Assembly: GCF_013106755.1 (NCBI RefSeq)
Contig: NZ_WHPF01000018.1
Location: 27,733-91,732, forward strand
DNA: 64,000 bases
Direction: 5' to 3'
DNA from: Limnovirga soli
GTDB taxonomy: Bacteria > Bacteroidota > Bacteroidia > Chitinophagales > Chitinophagaceae
The notes beneath the pieces were generated by a model. It searched no databases. It worked only from the letters and a program-made list of their open reading frames with translations, and was not told the DNA's origin. Both the position numbers and the translations under genes were made by a program. Below are positions 56,603 to 64,000 of this stretch, piece by piece (positions within the stretch are counted from its first letter, which is position 1; every line of letters starts with the position of its first letter).

Positions 56603-56774
56603 CCTTCAATCGTAATTTACTGCCACCAACAAAAGTATTGCCGGCGAATGGAGATTGAAGGAATTCTGCTAGGCAGCTAATTCTTAACTTATACCTTTAA
56701 ATCTTTATTGGGCAGCGGTTCCGGGCTGGACGAACAATGAATTCCACATATGCAGCAATACCTGTTCGTTGGCC
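56603..56774. repeat. attC-like imperfect palindrome I
   Basis: The left arm (56622-56644) holds CCAACAAAAGTATTGC; the right arm (56752-56774) holds GCAGCAATACC and GTTCGTTGGC, largely its reverse complement. A separate perfect 9-bp repeat CCTTCAATC / GATTGAAGG (56603-56611 / 56653-56661) encloses the left arm. It separates the caspase and pore-former ORFs. Layout (AAC at one end, GTT at the other, long bulged stem) is like an integron attC site but does not fit the strict GTTRRRY box. Confidence 0.55.
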
Positions 56775-56866
56775 TCAAACTGACTTTTCATAAATATCAA
56801 TTAAATAATTTATTCATTTATACACTTGTTGTAAAACTTTAATTAATAATAACTAAATTTAAAAAT

Positions 56867-58501
56867 ATGGCATCTTACAATTACCACCCTAAAACAACGG
56901 CAAAACTTGGCTTTCCAATAGACTCTAGAAGACCATTCGAGGATAAATCAACAAACGGCTATTTAGAATGGAAGTCATTTTCGACAGATAATAAGAATAT
57001 TGGTGCTGAAGTAGAGTTTCAAATTGAAGAAGTCACAACAAGGGAAGAATTATACAAAAAATTATCTCTTGATATAAAGGTTGAAGCAAAATTTGGTTTA
57101 ACAAATGCAAGTGCTTCGCTGGACTGGGAAAAGGAAGTTCATTTTAATGAAAAAAATATAATTTATGTTTTCAATGCAAAGAAATTATATATCCCAGAAA
57201 ATGTAAATGGTGTTTTAGAATTTTCTGATAAAGGAAAGCAATTTTGGAAGACATCAACTAAGAACAAAACAATAATTGAATTTCAAAGAGTTGTTGGTAA
57301 TGAAGTTGTTACAAGTTTACAGCGGGGAAACAATGTAACACTTATCTATTCATTCAATTGTATATCAGTTGAACAAAAAGAAAGTGTGAGAGCTAAGCTC
57401 GAAGTCAGTTGGACAACTGGTAATGTTAATATAGACTTTGAAAGTGAATATAAACAAAAAAATGAATCACTTACGATAGGTGTTTATGGCTATCAGTCTG
57501 GTATAGGAACTACGAAACTTGAGCCTAAATTATCTGAAATTATTGATACTGAGCCAGGAAATATGCCTGTTATTAAGGAGAAAATTAAAGATATTCTTGG
57601 AAATATTTCAGCAGAAAATAGAGAAAGTTCTCCAATAATGGTCTATAATACAAGACAAATTTCTGATATTTTCGAAATTTCAAACAGTAAATTTTATTCT
57701 GAGTTCATTGATGCAATAGAGCTTAATAGTGTTATAGATGAATCATGTATTAAATTAAGCAATTTGGCATTCGAGAATTTGGTAAATCATGAGGAATTAT
57801 CTGAATTAAATAAAGTGTGGAACAGGGCCGACTTTAAGGAAAATTCCAAAGAAATCATTCAGCAAAAATTAATGGAGTTAGAAGCCCAAAGAAATTTAAT
57901 TTTAAAACAATTCAAACTATGTATAAATGCAAAAACGGAAAATGATTGTGTTATAAAAATAAATACAGTTTCAGTTTTGAATTATTCTGATGTAGTTGTT
58001 TTGCCTTTTATTCTTCCATTGACATGGAGTAATAACACTAAAGCGGATCAAGAAAAGCATGATTCCGATTTTGGCACATTCACAACGACTTTCTATCCAA
58101 CAGTACACATAAAGTTTCCAAAGGCAATAAACTCATTTTATATGATTAAGAATGGGGTCAGGATAAATTTCTTTAATAAAGAAACGGTCTTACAAATACA
58201 AAAAAATAATGGTTCATTCGATGGTATTTGGGAGACAAAGCAAGTGGATTTTCACGTCGAAGTTTGGGCATGGCATTCCGTTAATGTTGAGCAAACAAGA
58301 CAAAATAAGAACATAGAACATATTGCAAGGGAGTTGCAAAATGAATATAAACTTGAAATAATAATGGACGATGGTACTACGCATGAAGTTAATATTGGTA
58401 ATGCTGGCAAACCGATTTCTTTACCCAAGGAATATTTTAGTAACGTACCTCAAACTATCTTGGACAGCCAATTTAGTGGTAATAATTTAAAACTTGTGTA
58501 A
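56867..58501 (+). CDS. candidate MACPF/SNTX-like pore-forming protein
   Basis: The protein has 544 residues without a signal peptide. Residues 142-163 contain GNEVVTSLQRGNNVTLIY, which matches the spacing and style of the MACPF signature (Y-G-T-H-[FY]-x6-G-G) and the SNTX variant. Alternating polar strands flank it (about 66-106 and 172-215, e.g. KVEAKFGLTNASASLDWEKE), as in the segments that form membrane hairpins. About 225-360 is helical; the C-terminal third is beta-rich with several Trp and His. The assignment is by pattern only. Its position after a caspase-like gene suggests a protease-activated pore. It may instead be an unrelated beta-rich protein. Confidence 0.45.
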   Translation: MASYNYHPKTTAKLGFPIDSRRPFEDKSTNGYLEWKSFSTDNKNIGAEVEFQIEEVTTREELYKKLSLDIKVEAKFGLTNASASLDWEKEVHFNEKNIIYVFNAKKLYIPENVNGVLEFSDKGKQFWKTSTKNKTIIEFQRVVGNEVVTSLQRGNNVTLIYSFNCISVEQKESVRAKLEVSWTTGNVNIDFESEYKQKNESLTIGVYGYQSGIGTTKLEPKLSEIIDTEPGNMPVIKEKIKDILGNISAENRESSPIMVYNTRQISDIFEISNSKFYSEFIDAIELNSVIDESCIKLSNLAFENLVNHEELSELNKVWNRADFKENSKEIIQQKLMELEAQRNLILKQFKLCINAKTENDCVIKINTVSVLNYSDVVVLPFILPLTWSNNTKADQEKHDSDFGTFTTTFYPTVHIKFPKAINSFYMIKNGVRINFFNKETVLQIQKNNGSFDGIWETKQVDFHVEVWAWHSVNVEQTRQNKNIEHIARELQNEYKLEIIMDDGTTHEVNIGNAGKPISLPKEYFSNVPQTILDSQFSGNNLKLV

Positions 58502-58530
58502 GTTTTTAACGGTTGGAAATTTTTAGAAAA

Positions 58531-58736
58531 GCACGAACCGCCAACAAAAGTATTGCTGGAATTGGGGCCGGACGGAAGAACAATCAGCAGTAGTGGATAT
58601 CCACGCTTTAGCTTCAGCGTACGGAATTTTACCGGTCATTAGTTCTTAACTTCGGCTTTTAGTTATTTATTTAGCTTCAGTTCCGGGCCTACAGTTGGTC
58701 TATTCCCCAACTGCAGCAATACCTTTTTCGTTGTGC
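58531..58736. repeat. attC-like imperfect palindrome II
   Basis: The left arm 58531-58567 (GCACGAAC, CCAACAAAAGTATTGCTG, TTGGGG) pairs with the right arm 58705-58736 (CCCCAA, CAGCAATAC, TTCGTTGTGC). Further inside, GGCCGGA and AAGAAC pair with the GTTCCGGGCC at about 58679-58688. A perfect 12-bp palindrome GTGGATATCCAC is at 58593-58604. This is the best preserved of the island's inter-ORF elements. Confidence 0.65.
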
Positions 58737-58769
58737 GATATTATTCACCAGTTACTAAAACCTTAACAT

Positions 58770-59204
58770 ATGGGACGGCTATTTTACGAAAAGCAGCTTG
58801 ACTTAACTCAACCAAAAGCATTTGCTGGGGAGGGACAAAACTTCAACGATTACCTCAATAAAGTTGCAAGGTTAATACCAAGCGAAATAATTGGAGGTTA
58901 TTTAACCATGATAGGATTTGTAGGTTCTGTAAAAAACATACACGCTCAAAATATCACAGCTTGGGTTGTTTTTGCATTAGGACTCATATTGACTCCTTTC
59001 TATCTTAACAATGTTGCTGAAGCTGACAAGCCTAAAAGAAACCATTTAATTCTTTCGACAATTGCTTTTTTAGTTTGGGCTTACGTTACAACAGGTAAAC
59101 AATTGTTAGCAACGATTTCACCAAACATTTTCGACCAAGCAATAGCCTCAATTGTACTTGTTGCATTTAGCTTAATTAGTGCTGTTACACCATTAAACAA
59201 ATAG
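58770..59204 (+). CDS. small membrane protein paired with the trypsin-like gene
   Basis: The protein has 144 residues. The N-terminal 35 residues are soluble and contain FNDYLNKVARLIPSEIIGGY. Four membrane helices follow (about 38-52, 60-78, 90-106 and 118-140). I do not recognise a named family; the segment before helix 1 (IPSEIIGGY) resembles small membrane proteins I associate with bacterial conflict gene sets, but this is memory only. Its stop codon is 2 bp before the next ATG, so the two genes form a tight pair. Confidence 0.7.
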   Translation: MGRLFYEKQLDLTQPKAFAGEGQNFNDYLNKVARLIPSEIIGGYLTMIGFVGSVKNIHAQNITAWVVFALGLILTPFYLNNVAEADKPKRNHLILSTIAFLVWAYVTTGKQLLATISPNIFDQAIASIVLVAFSLISAVTPLNK

Positions 59205-59206
59205 CT

Positions 59207-60421
59207 ATGCAATTCTTTTTAGACTTTATACGAGAAAATGAAAGGATTAAAAGGCTTTTCAATATTGTTGCTGAAACGCCAGGACACCAAGGAACGGTTA
59301 TACGTTTTTCTAATAATTTCTTTTCAATTTATGAAATTCACAAACGTTATCCATCCGATATTTTCAAAGATATTATTTATAGATTTTTCGATTTCCATAG
59401 GCACTTCTTCAGAGAACTTCCTGATGGAATTTTTTTTCAATTTCCTTTTCAAAGTGATTCGGAATATACAATACCGAACATTAGTACCTTCCGTGATTTT
59501 GAAAGATTTAAAGAATCCCTTCCATTAATGTTTAAGGAATTTAATTTTAGACCCTTAGAAGTTATTATAAGCGTTTTTAATGATGCAAAAATTGAATTAT
59601 TTGAAGAAATTATTTATCAATTTAGAGATGATGAAAACTTTAGAGTTCTAATTGAACGAAGAGGGAGAAACATATTTTTGAATTCTCAAAAGGTACATAA
59701 TCCTTTAGTTGGTGGTGTGAGCATTAGTTCAAATAATGAAAAATCTTTTGGAACATTGGGAGGATTCCTAAACGATAAAAATGGTAATGTTTATGGACTA
59801 ACTTGTGCTCATGTGGTATCATCAAACAATCAATCAGTTTTTCAACCTGCAAAATATGATTCGTCAAAAAGCAGAGAGATTGGAAAGGTACTATTTTCCA
59901 GTGATTTGAATTTTTGCCCCTTCCAATCACCATGTAGTCCTGAAAGTAGTATAGGAAATATGGACGTTACTTTAATACAAATAGATAATTCGGAAAATTG
60001 TGAATTCAGAATACACGAATTAGGTAAAATAAATAAACTAAAAGAGTTTAAGGACATAAACCAAGGAATGAAAGTTGAGTTTAATGGTCGGACTACAAAC
60101 GAAAGAAAGCAACTAATAATTGGAGGCTTATGCGTTTCATACAAGATTGCGTATGAGCAGGATTCAATTTCACAATATGCTTGTTTCACTAATTTAATTG
60201 AGTTAAGAAGTATTCCATTTAAAATTTTAGGGACAGAGCAATATGCGAATGCTTTGCCTGTAAGAGCTGGGGATTCAGGTGCATGGATATGTTCAAATGA
60301 TTCAGAAGGTTATTCGTGGTGTGGTATGCTTATTAGCGGTGACGTTGACAGAGGTTACTTCTTATCATCGGAGCATATTATAAAATGGCTTGACAAATCG
60401 GGCTACAGCTTCGACTTATAA
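59207..60421 (+). CDS. trypsin-like serine protease with unknown N-terminal region
   Basis: The protein has 404 residues. Residues about 170-400 form a trypsin-like double barrel. The catalytic triad is His202 in LTCAHVVS, Asp253 in GNMDVTLIQI and Ser357 in RAGDSGAW. The N-terminal 165 residues are helical and aromatic-rich, of no recognised family, and could be an effector-associated sensor or adaptor domain (inference). No signal peptide is seen, so it is probably cytoplasmic, unlike DegP-type proteases. It is 2 bp after the membrane protein gene. Trypsin-like domains are known effectors in NTPase-controlled defence sets. Confidence 0.82.
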   Translation: MQFFLDFIRENERIKRLFNIVAETPGHQGTVIRFSNNFFSIYEIHKRYPSDIFKDIIYRFFDFHRHFFRELPDGIFFQFPFQSDSEYTIPNISTFRDFERFKESLPLMFKEFNFRPLEVIISVFNDAKIELFEEIIYQFRDDENFRVLIERRGRNIFLNSQKVHNPLVGGVSISSNNEKSFGTLGGFLNDKNGNVYGLTCAHVVSSNNQSVFQPAKYDSSKSREIGKVLFSSDLNFCPFQSPCSPESSIGNMDVTLIQIDNSENCEFRIHELGKINKLKEFKDINQGMKVEFNGRTTNERKQLIIGGLCVSYKIAYEQDSISQYACFTNLIELRSIPFKILGTEQYANALPVRAGDSGAWICSNDSEGYSWCGMLISGDVDRGYFLSSEHIIKWLDKSGYSFDL

Positions 60422-60495
60422 CATTGAACATGGGGTTTTGCACTACTGGGGCTGACGGAATTATATTTCCCCAACAACGCCAAGCTTTTTCGTTA
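60418..60495. repeat. attC-like imperfect palindrome III
   Basis: It begins at the stop codon of the trypsin-like gene (TAACATTGAAC), then ATGGGG, TTTTGC and TGGGG, and ends TCCCCA, GCCAAGC, TTTTTCGTTA. TTGC-N5-TGGGG pairs imperfectly with CCCCA-N5-GCCA. Its GGCTGACGGA matches the motif near 63740 and 63860. Confidence 0.5.
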
Positions 60496-60571
60496 CCTGC
60501 AACCATTTTCGATCTCAGAAACCTTAAACTAAATTTAACTTTACTCAGCACACTTTTTTAAATAATCATTT

Positions 60572-61156
60572 ATGGCAGCAACAAATGACTACCCTCAGTT
60601 TATAAATAATTCCCCATGTGGTGAAGATTTATTTGAAGGCAAAGCACAACAAAAAATTGCCTCAAATATTTGTAACATAATTAAAACAGAAAAGAATTGC
60701 AATATCATTGGTATAGATGGAGGTTGGGGTTCAGGTAAATCAAACTTAGTTAAACAAGTTGAAAATATTCTAACTCCCGAAGGCTATCATTTCTTTATTT
60801 ACGATTCTTGGGGGCATCAAGAAGACTTGCAAAGAAGGTCATTTTTGGAAGAGCTAACAGAAAACTTGACACAGGAACATTTAGTTAAAGATGTTTGGGA
60901 ATTAAAACTAAAAAAACTTCTATCAAAGACAAAAGAAACAGAAAGTAAAAGAGTTCCAAAAATGAGCATTGGAATAATTGTAATTGCATTGTCAATTTTA
61001 ATTACTCCAGTTTTTAAATCATTGGCAGACAAAATCACAAATTATTATTGGAGTTTATTGGTTTTATCAATACCATTACTCTCAGTTGCAGGACTATTTA
61101 TTTATTACTTCTTTCAAGTGAAACATGGAAGCATAAAGCAAAAATTCTTTTACTAG
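60572..61156 (+). CDS. KAP-family P-loop NTPase, 5' part (frameshifted)
   Basis: The frame codes for 194 residues. The Walker A motif is GIDGGWGSGKS (residues 47-57, Lys56). Two membrane helices follow (about 132-148 and 159-182), the insertion typical of KAP NTPases. It then ends in SIKQKFFY and a stop. Walker B and the rest are found one frame on in the next ORF, open from 61137, so this is one gene broken by a +1 shift near the A5 run at 61140-61144. It could be a true mutation, a sequencing error or a programmed shift. KAP NTPases include the phage-exclusion protein PifA. Confidence 0.82.
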   Translation: MAATNDYPQFINNSPCGEDLFEGKAQQKIASNICNIIKTEKNCNIIGIDGGWGSGKSNLVKQVENILTPEGYHFFIYDSWGHQEDLQRRSFLEELTENLTQEHLVKDVWELKLKKLLSKTKETESKRVPKMSIGIIVIALSILITPVFKSLADKITNYYWSLLVLSIPLLSVAGLFIYYFFQVKHGSIKQKFFY

Positions 61157-61205
61157 ATTATTTCTAGAATATCAAAACAAAGTTGAAGAAGAAACTAAGT
61201 ATGAG

Positions 61206-63701
61206 ATGATTTCTGAAGATGAGCCTTCAGTTAGAAAATTTAGGATTTGGATGTCGGATATATCAAAAGATCTTTCTGGTAAAAATTTAATTCTTGTTTT
61301 TGATAACATGGATAGACTTCCTCAAAAGAAGGTTCAAGAACTATGGTCTTCAATTCATGTTTTCTTTTGTGAAAATTCTTATGTTAATATTAAAGTAATT
61401 GTTCCCTTTGACAGAGAGCATATCAAATTAGCTTTTAAATCTGAGGACAGTGATAAAAAACAATATGGAGATGACTTTATAAATAAAACATTTAATGTCG
61501 TCTACAGAGTTTCCCCGCCTATTCTTTCAGACTGGAAAAATTATTTTACAACACAATGGAAAGTTGCTTTTGGCGAAGATGATTCACTAAGCAATAACAA
61601 TAACATTTTGCAAATTTTCGATTTGCTGAGTGAAGAAATTACACCACGAAAAATAATAGCATTTATTAATGAATTTGTTTCTATTAAGCTTACTACAAAA
61701 GATTCAGTTCCTATTAACTATATCGCATTATTCATTTTAGGCAAAAATTCAATTGTAAAAAATCCTATTGATGAAATTATAAAACCCAGTTTCTTAAAGG
61801 GCCTATCATTCTTATACGAAACCGATGAAGAAATGCCAAAATTTATTGCTGCACTTTTTTATCAGGTTGAGCCTGAAAAAGCAATCCAGATTGTATTTAC
61901 TGACAGAATAAAACGTGCATTGAATAATAATGATGTAGATGTATTAAAAAAAATAAGTTCAATTCCAGAATTCTATTATGTTCTTGAAAATGCAATTACA
62001 GATGTTACAAATTATGAGAATGCAATATTAGCTTTGAATGATTTAAAGGATGAACAAATAGGATATAAATATCAGACCGATATTATTTGGAATTGCTTGT
62101 ATAAAAAAATAGAACCACGTAAGAAATCTCAAATAAGCGAATTTCAAATTATTTTACTTTCAAAAATTTCAAATCAAGAAGAGTATCTCAAAATAATATT
62201 GAATGAACTTGTTGCAGACTCTGATTTTTCTGCTATAAATTATTTTGATAGCATCAATTCGATAGATAATAAATTTAAAGATTCAATAAAAGTCTTTTCA
62301 GAACTAAATACTAAGCAAACATCAATTCGGGATTTTATACCTTTTATTGACAAGGCCAAATCAGGATATGCCAAGTATAAAATCAAAACTAACCAGAAGG
62401 AACTTAACGACTACTTGATTGCTTTGGAAATTCCGAAACTTAAAGAAATTGAGTATATCCCCTATCTAATAAATGAATATACATTTGCCTCCTTTACAAA
62501 AAGACTTGAAGAGTTGATTCAAGCAAATGCCCCTAATAATGACAAAGAAGTAATGGGCATTTTGTATACCAGATATAAAGAGGTGAGTAAGGAAAAGCCG
62601 CTTAAGGAAATACTTGATGACTCATATATTTACACTTTATTCAATAATTCTACTGCCGAAGAGGAATTTTATTACGATTTGATTGCAATGAGAATTGCAA
62701 AATTAGAAGCCTTTCATCCGTCATATGCAAGTTCTTTTGACGACATTTTACAAAGTAAAAATGAAGACTTAGTTGAAAATATTTCCAATAGGTTAGAGTA
62801 TTATTTAAACTATGGCAATATTTTACTAGGCCTTAAAACTTTTGGCACTCATCCACTTTTTAAGGAGGTTGCAAAAAGCCTTACAATTCAATCAGTAGGT
62901 ACTTCTAGGGCAGTAATTGAAAAATTGGTTTCAAATTTTAGGGAAATATGTGAGTTTGGAGAGATTGAGCCTAAAATACTATTGAAAAGATTAAATGCTT
63001 GGCAATCGTTCTTTATAAAGGGTATCACAAGGGATAATATAAAGAAGACTGCTTCTCCATTCTTTTTTGAACACTCTATAAATGAAGATTTTTCTATCTG
63101 TACACATTGCATAGAAACTGTAATAGAAAACTTCAATGCATTAACTGAAGACGATTGGAAAGAGGCTTTTAAAGACTTGAGTTCATACGAAATTGAAGTG
63201 AGCTTAATTATAAATTATAAATATTCTACGAATTCATTTGAAGCAATAAAAGATGTTTTAAAAGAAATAGCAGTAGCTAATTTACCTATTCCTGATAAGG
63301 CCGTAATTGGGAAGTTAATTAATAAATTAGAAGAACAAGGTAGAAGCTTAAAAGGAGCATTCAATACCGTTCGTGATTCCGTTTGTATGGCGAACTGCAT
63401 GACAGTTCCTCTTTTTAATTTTTTTGGAGATTGGTTATTTAAGTATGCTGACTTAGAAAATAATCAATCATCTCTTCGAACTATATTTACATCCGACGTT
63501 ATTCGTGATAATGAATGTTTTCAAATCTTATTAAATAATCAAGAGAAAATGCCTGCCATTATCAGTTCAGCCAATGAAGAAGCGCAAGACTTCAAAGAAA
63601 TAATAAAAGATAAATTATCTAGCGACACATCCGGAAATGTAGTTGCATTTGCAAAATCAATTGGAGTTCAAATTGACATAACAGAGTCCTCTGACACGTA
63701 A
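61206..63701 (+). CDS. KAP-family P-loop NTPase, 3' part (frame open from 61137)
   Basis: This part has 831 residues from the first ATG, though the reading frame is open 23 codons earlier and overlaps the end of the 5' part. Walker B is LILVFDNMDRLP (Asp33), with VQELWSSIHVFF after it and VNIKVIVPFDREHI, as in KAP proteins. The remaining 650 residues are mostly helical, without recognised domains. A contiguous protein of about 1045 residues would be restored by removing one base near 61140-61144. It likely acts at the inner membrane as the sensor or switch of the island. Confidence 0.8.
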   Translation: MISEDEPSVRKFRIWMSDISKDLSGKNLILVFDNMDRLPQKKVQELWSSIHVFFCENSYVNIKVIVPFDREHIKLAFKSEDSDKKQYGDDFINKTFNVVYRVSPPILSDWKNYFTTQWKVAFGEDDSLSNNNNILQIFDLLSEEITPRKIIAFINEFVSIKLTTKDSVPINYIALFILGKNSIVKNPIDEIIKPSFLKGLSFLYETDEEMPKFIAALFYQVEPEKAIQIVFTDRIKRALNNNDVDVLKKISSIPEFYYVLENAITDVTNYENAILALNDLKDEQIGYKYQTDIIWNCLYKKIEPRKKSQISEFQIILLSKISNQEEYLKIILNELVADSDFSAINYFDSINSIDNKFKDSIKVFSELNTKQTSIRDFIPFIDKAKSGYAKYKIKTNQKELNDYLIALEIPKLKEIEYIPYLINEYTFASFTKRLEELIQANAPNNDKEVMGILYTRYKEVSKEKPLKEILDDSYIYTLFNNSTAEEEFYYDLIAMRIAKLEAFHPSYASSFDDILQSKNEDLVENISNRLEYYLNYGNILLGLKTFGTHPLFKEVAKSLTIQSVGTSRAVIEKLVSNFREICEFGEIEPKILLKRLNAWQSFFIKGITRDNIKKTASPFFFEHSINEDFSICTHCIETVIENFNALTEDDWKEAFKDLSSYEIEVSLIINYKYSTNSFEAIKDVLKEIAVANLPIPDKAVIGKLINKLEEQGRSLKGAFNTVRDSVCMANCMTVPLFNFFGDWLFKYADLENNQSSLRTIFTSDVIRDNECFQILLNNQEKMPAIISSANEEAQDFKEIIKDKLSSDTSGNVVAFAKSIGVQIDITESSDT

Positions 63702-64000
63702 CAATATGGCTGAACTAAAATGGGGTTTATTGCTATGCTGGCTGACAATTATATCCTTATCTTTTTATCGCTATCAGCTGTGGTTTGGGCTGTACGAATA
63801 AATCTCAACAAAAGAATATAACTTCAACTTCAGTTTTTCAATAGGCTTAAGTTGTCGGCTGACGGAACACAGTATACTAGCACAGCATAAAGCCCTGCTC
63901 TTTAGGTCCCACCCTATTGAACATGCTACACATAAGTAAGCATCCAGTTCTTTGCCCACACTACCCAACACACCAATTCAGGCATATTTGCAATAAAGTC
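63699..64000. repeat. attC-like element IV after the KAP gene, and window end
   Basis: It starts at the KAP stop (TAACAATATGGCTGAAC) and continues ATGGGGTTTATTGC, then GGCTGAC, matching element III in order. A possible return arm with AGCACAGCATAAAGCCC is at about 63879-63896, after TCGGCTGACGGAAC. No convincing gene is seen up to the window end. Confidence 0.45.

Noticed and set aside
56867..58501. Bacterial gasdermin
   Set aside because: Twice the usual length, no N-terminal palmitoylated cysteine motif and no short inhibitory C-terminal tail; the MACPF-like signature fits better.

Overview
The window looks like a chromosomal segment of a Bacteroidota bacterium, probably family Chitinophagaceae. 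Three things point there. Several secreted enzymes end in type IX secretion (Por/T9SS) sorting domains. Promoters have the Bacteroidota form TTTG-N19-TAnnTTTG, best seen before the MerC-like gene and mfd. The gene set (PcrB-type prenylglyceryl phosphate synthase, vitamin B12-dependent ribonucleotide reductase, Nudix-fold regulator, short adenylate kinase) also fits. I see no rRNA, tRNA, CRISPR array or transposase gene.

From 1 to about 54.7 kb the window is ordinary chromosome with genes on both strands. In order it holds: ligA (cut by the window edge); a Nudix-type regulator; a radical SAM protein; an SOS-like cassette (UmuD homologue without catalytic residues, two 2H-fold proteins with eroded active sites, intact umuC); a metal block (MerC-like, SCO and Fur-family genes); a radical SAM/SPASM protein; a secreted M1 aminopeptidase; a GH25 muramidase; a tripartite RND efflux operon; kdsB; nrdJ; a 3 x 157 bp tandem repeat; a GH11 xylanase; an orphan tail-tube-like protein; a DUF2264 protein; a methyltransferase; rbfA; an MsbA-like ABC transporter; a secreted M4 protease; an acyltransferase; a GH43 protein; a beta-propeller/phosphoesterase; recO; a membrane patatin; ctaA; rnhB; a Sua5/YciO protein; pcrB; msrB; adk; a PF04020 membrane protein; an M16 homologue without its zinc motif; mfd; and a DUF4870 protein.

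About twenty copies of one composite intergenic repeat are scattered over this part. Its core is GTACAAGnGTGCGACGCAAG or the variant GAACCGAGCGTGGCAAG. It has a GCTGC block about 16 bp before the core and a GCCGGC-like block about 20 bp after. It supplies false start codons to several ORFs and lies between genes of the RND operon.

From 55.2 kb to the end the DNA is visibly more AT-rich, all genes are on the + strand, and the composite repeat is absent. The genes encode a caspase-like protease, a 544-residue protein with a MACPF/SNTX-like signature (candidate pore former), a small four-helix membrane protein, a trypsin-like protease with a new N-terminal region, and a KAP-family P-loop NTPase split by a frameshift. 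Large imperfect palindromes that look like integron attC sites separate the ORFs. The content resembles the protease-plus-pore logic of bacterial gasdermin systems and NTPase-controlled conflict systems, but I do not recognise this combination. It is the best candidate here for an undescribed defence system or defence-gene cassette array.
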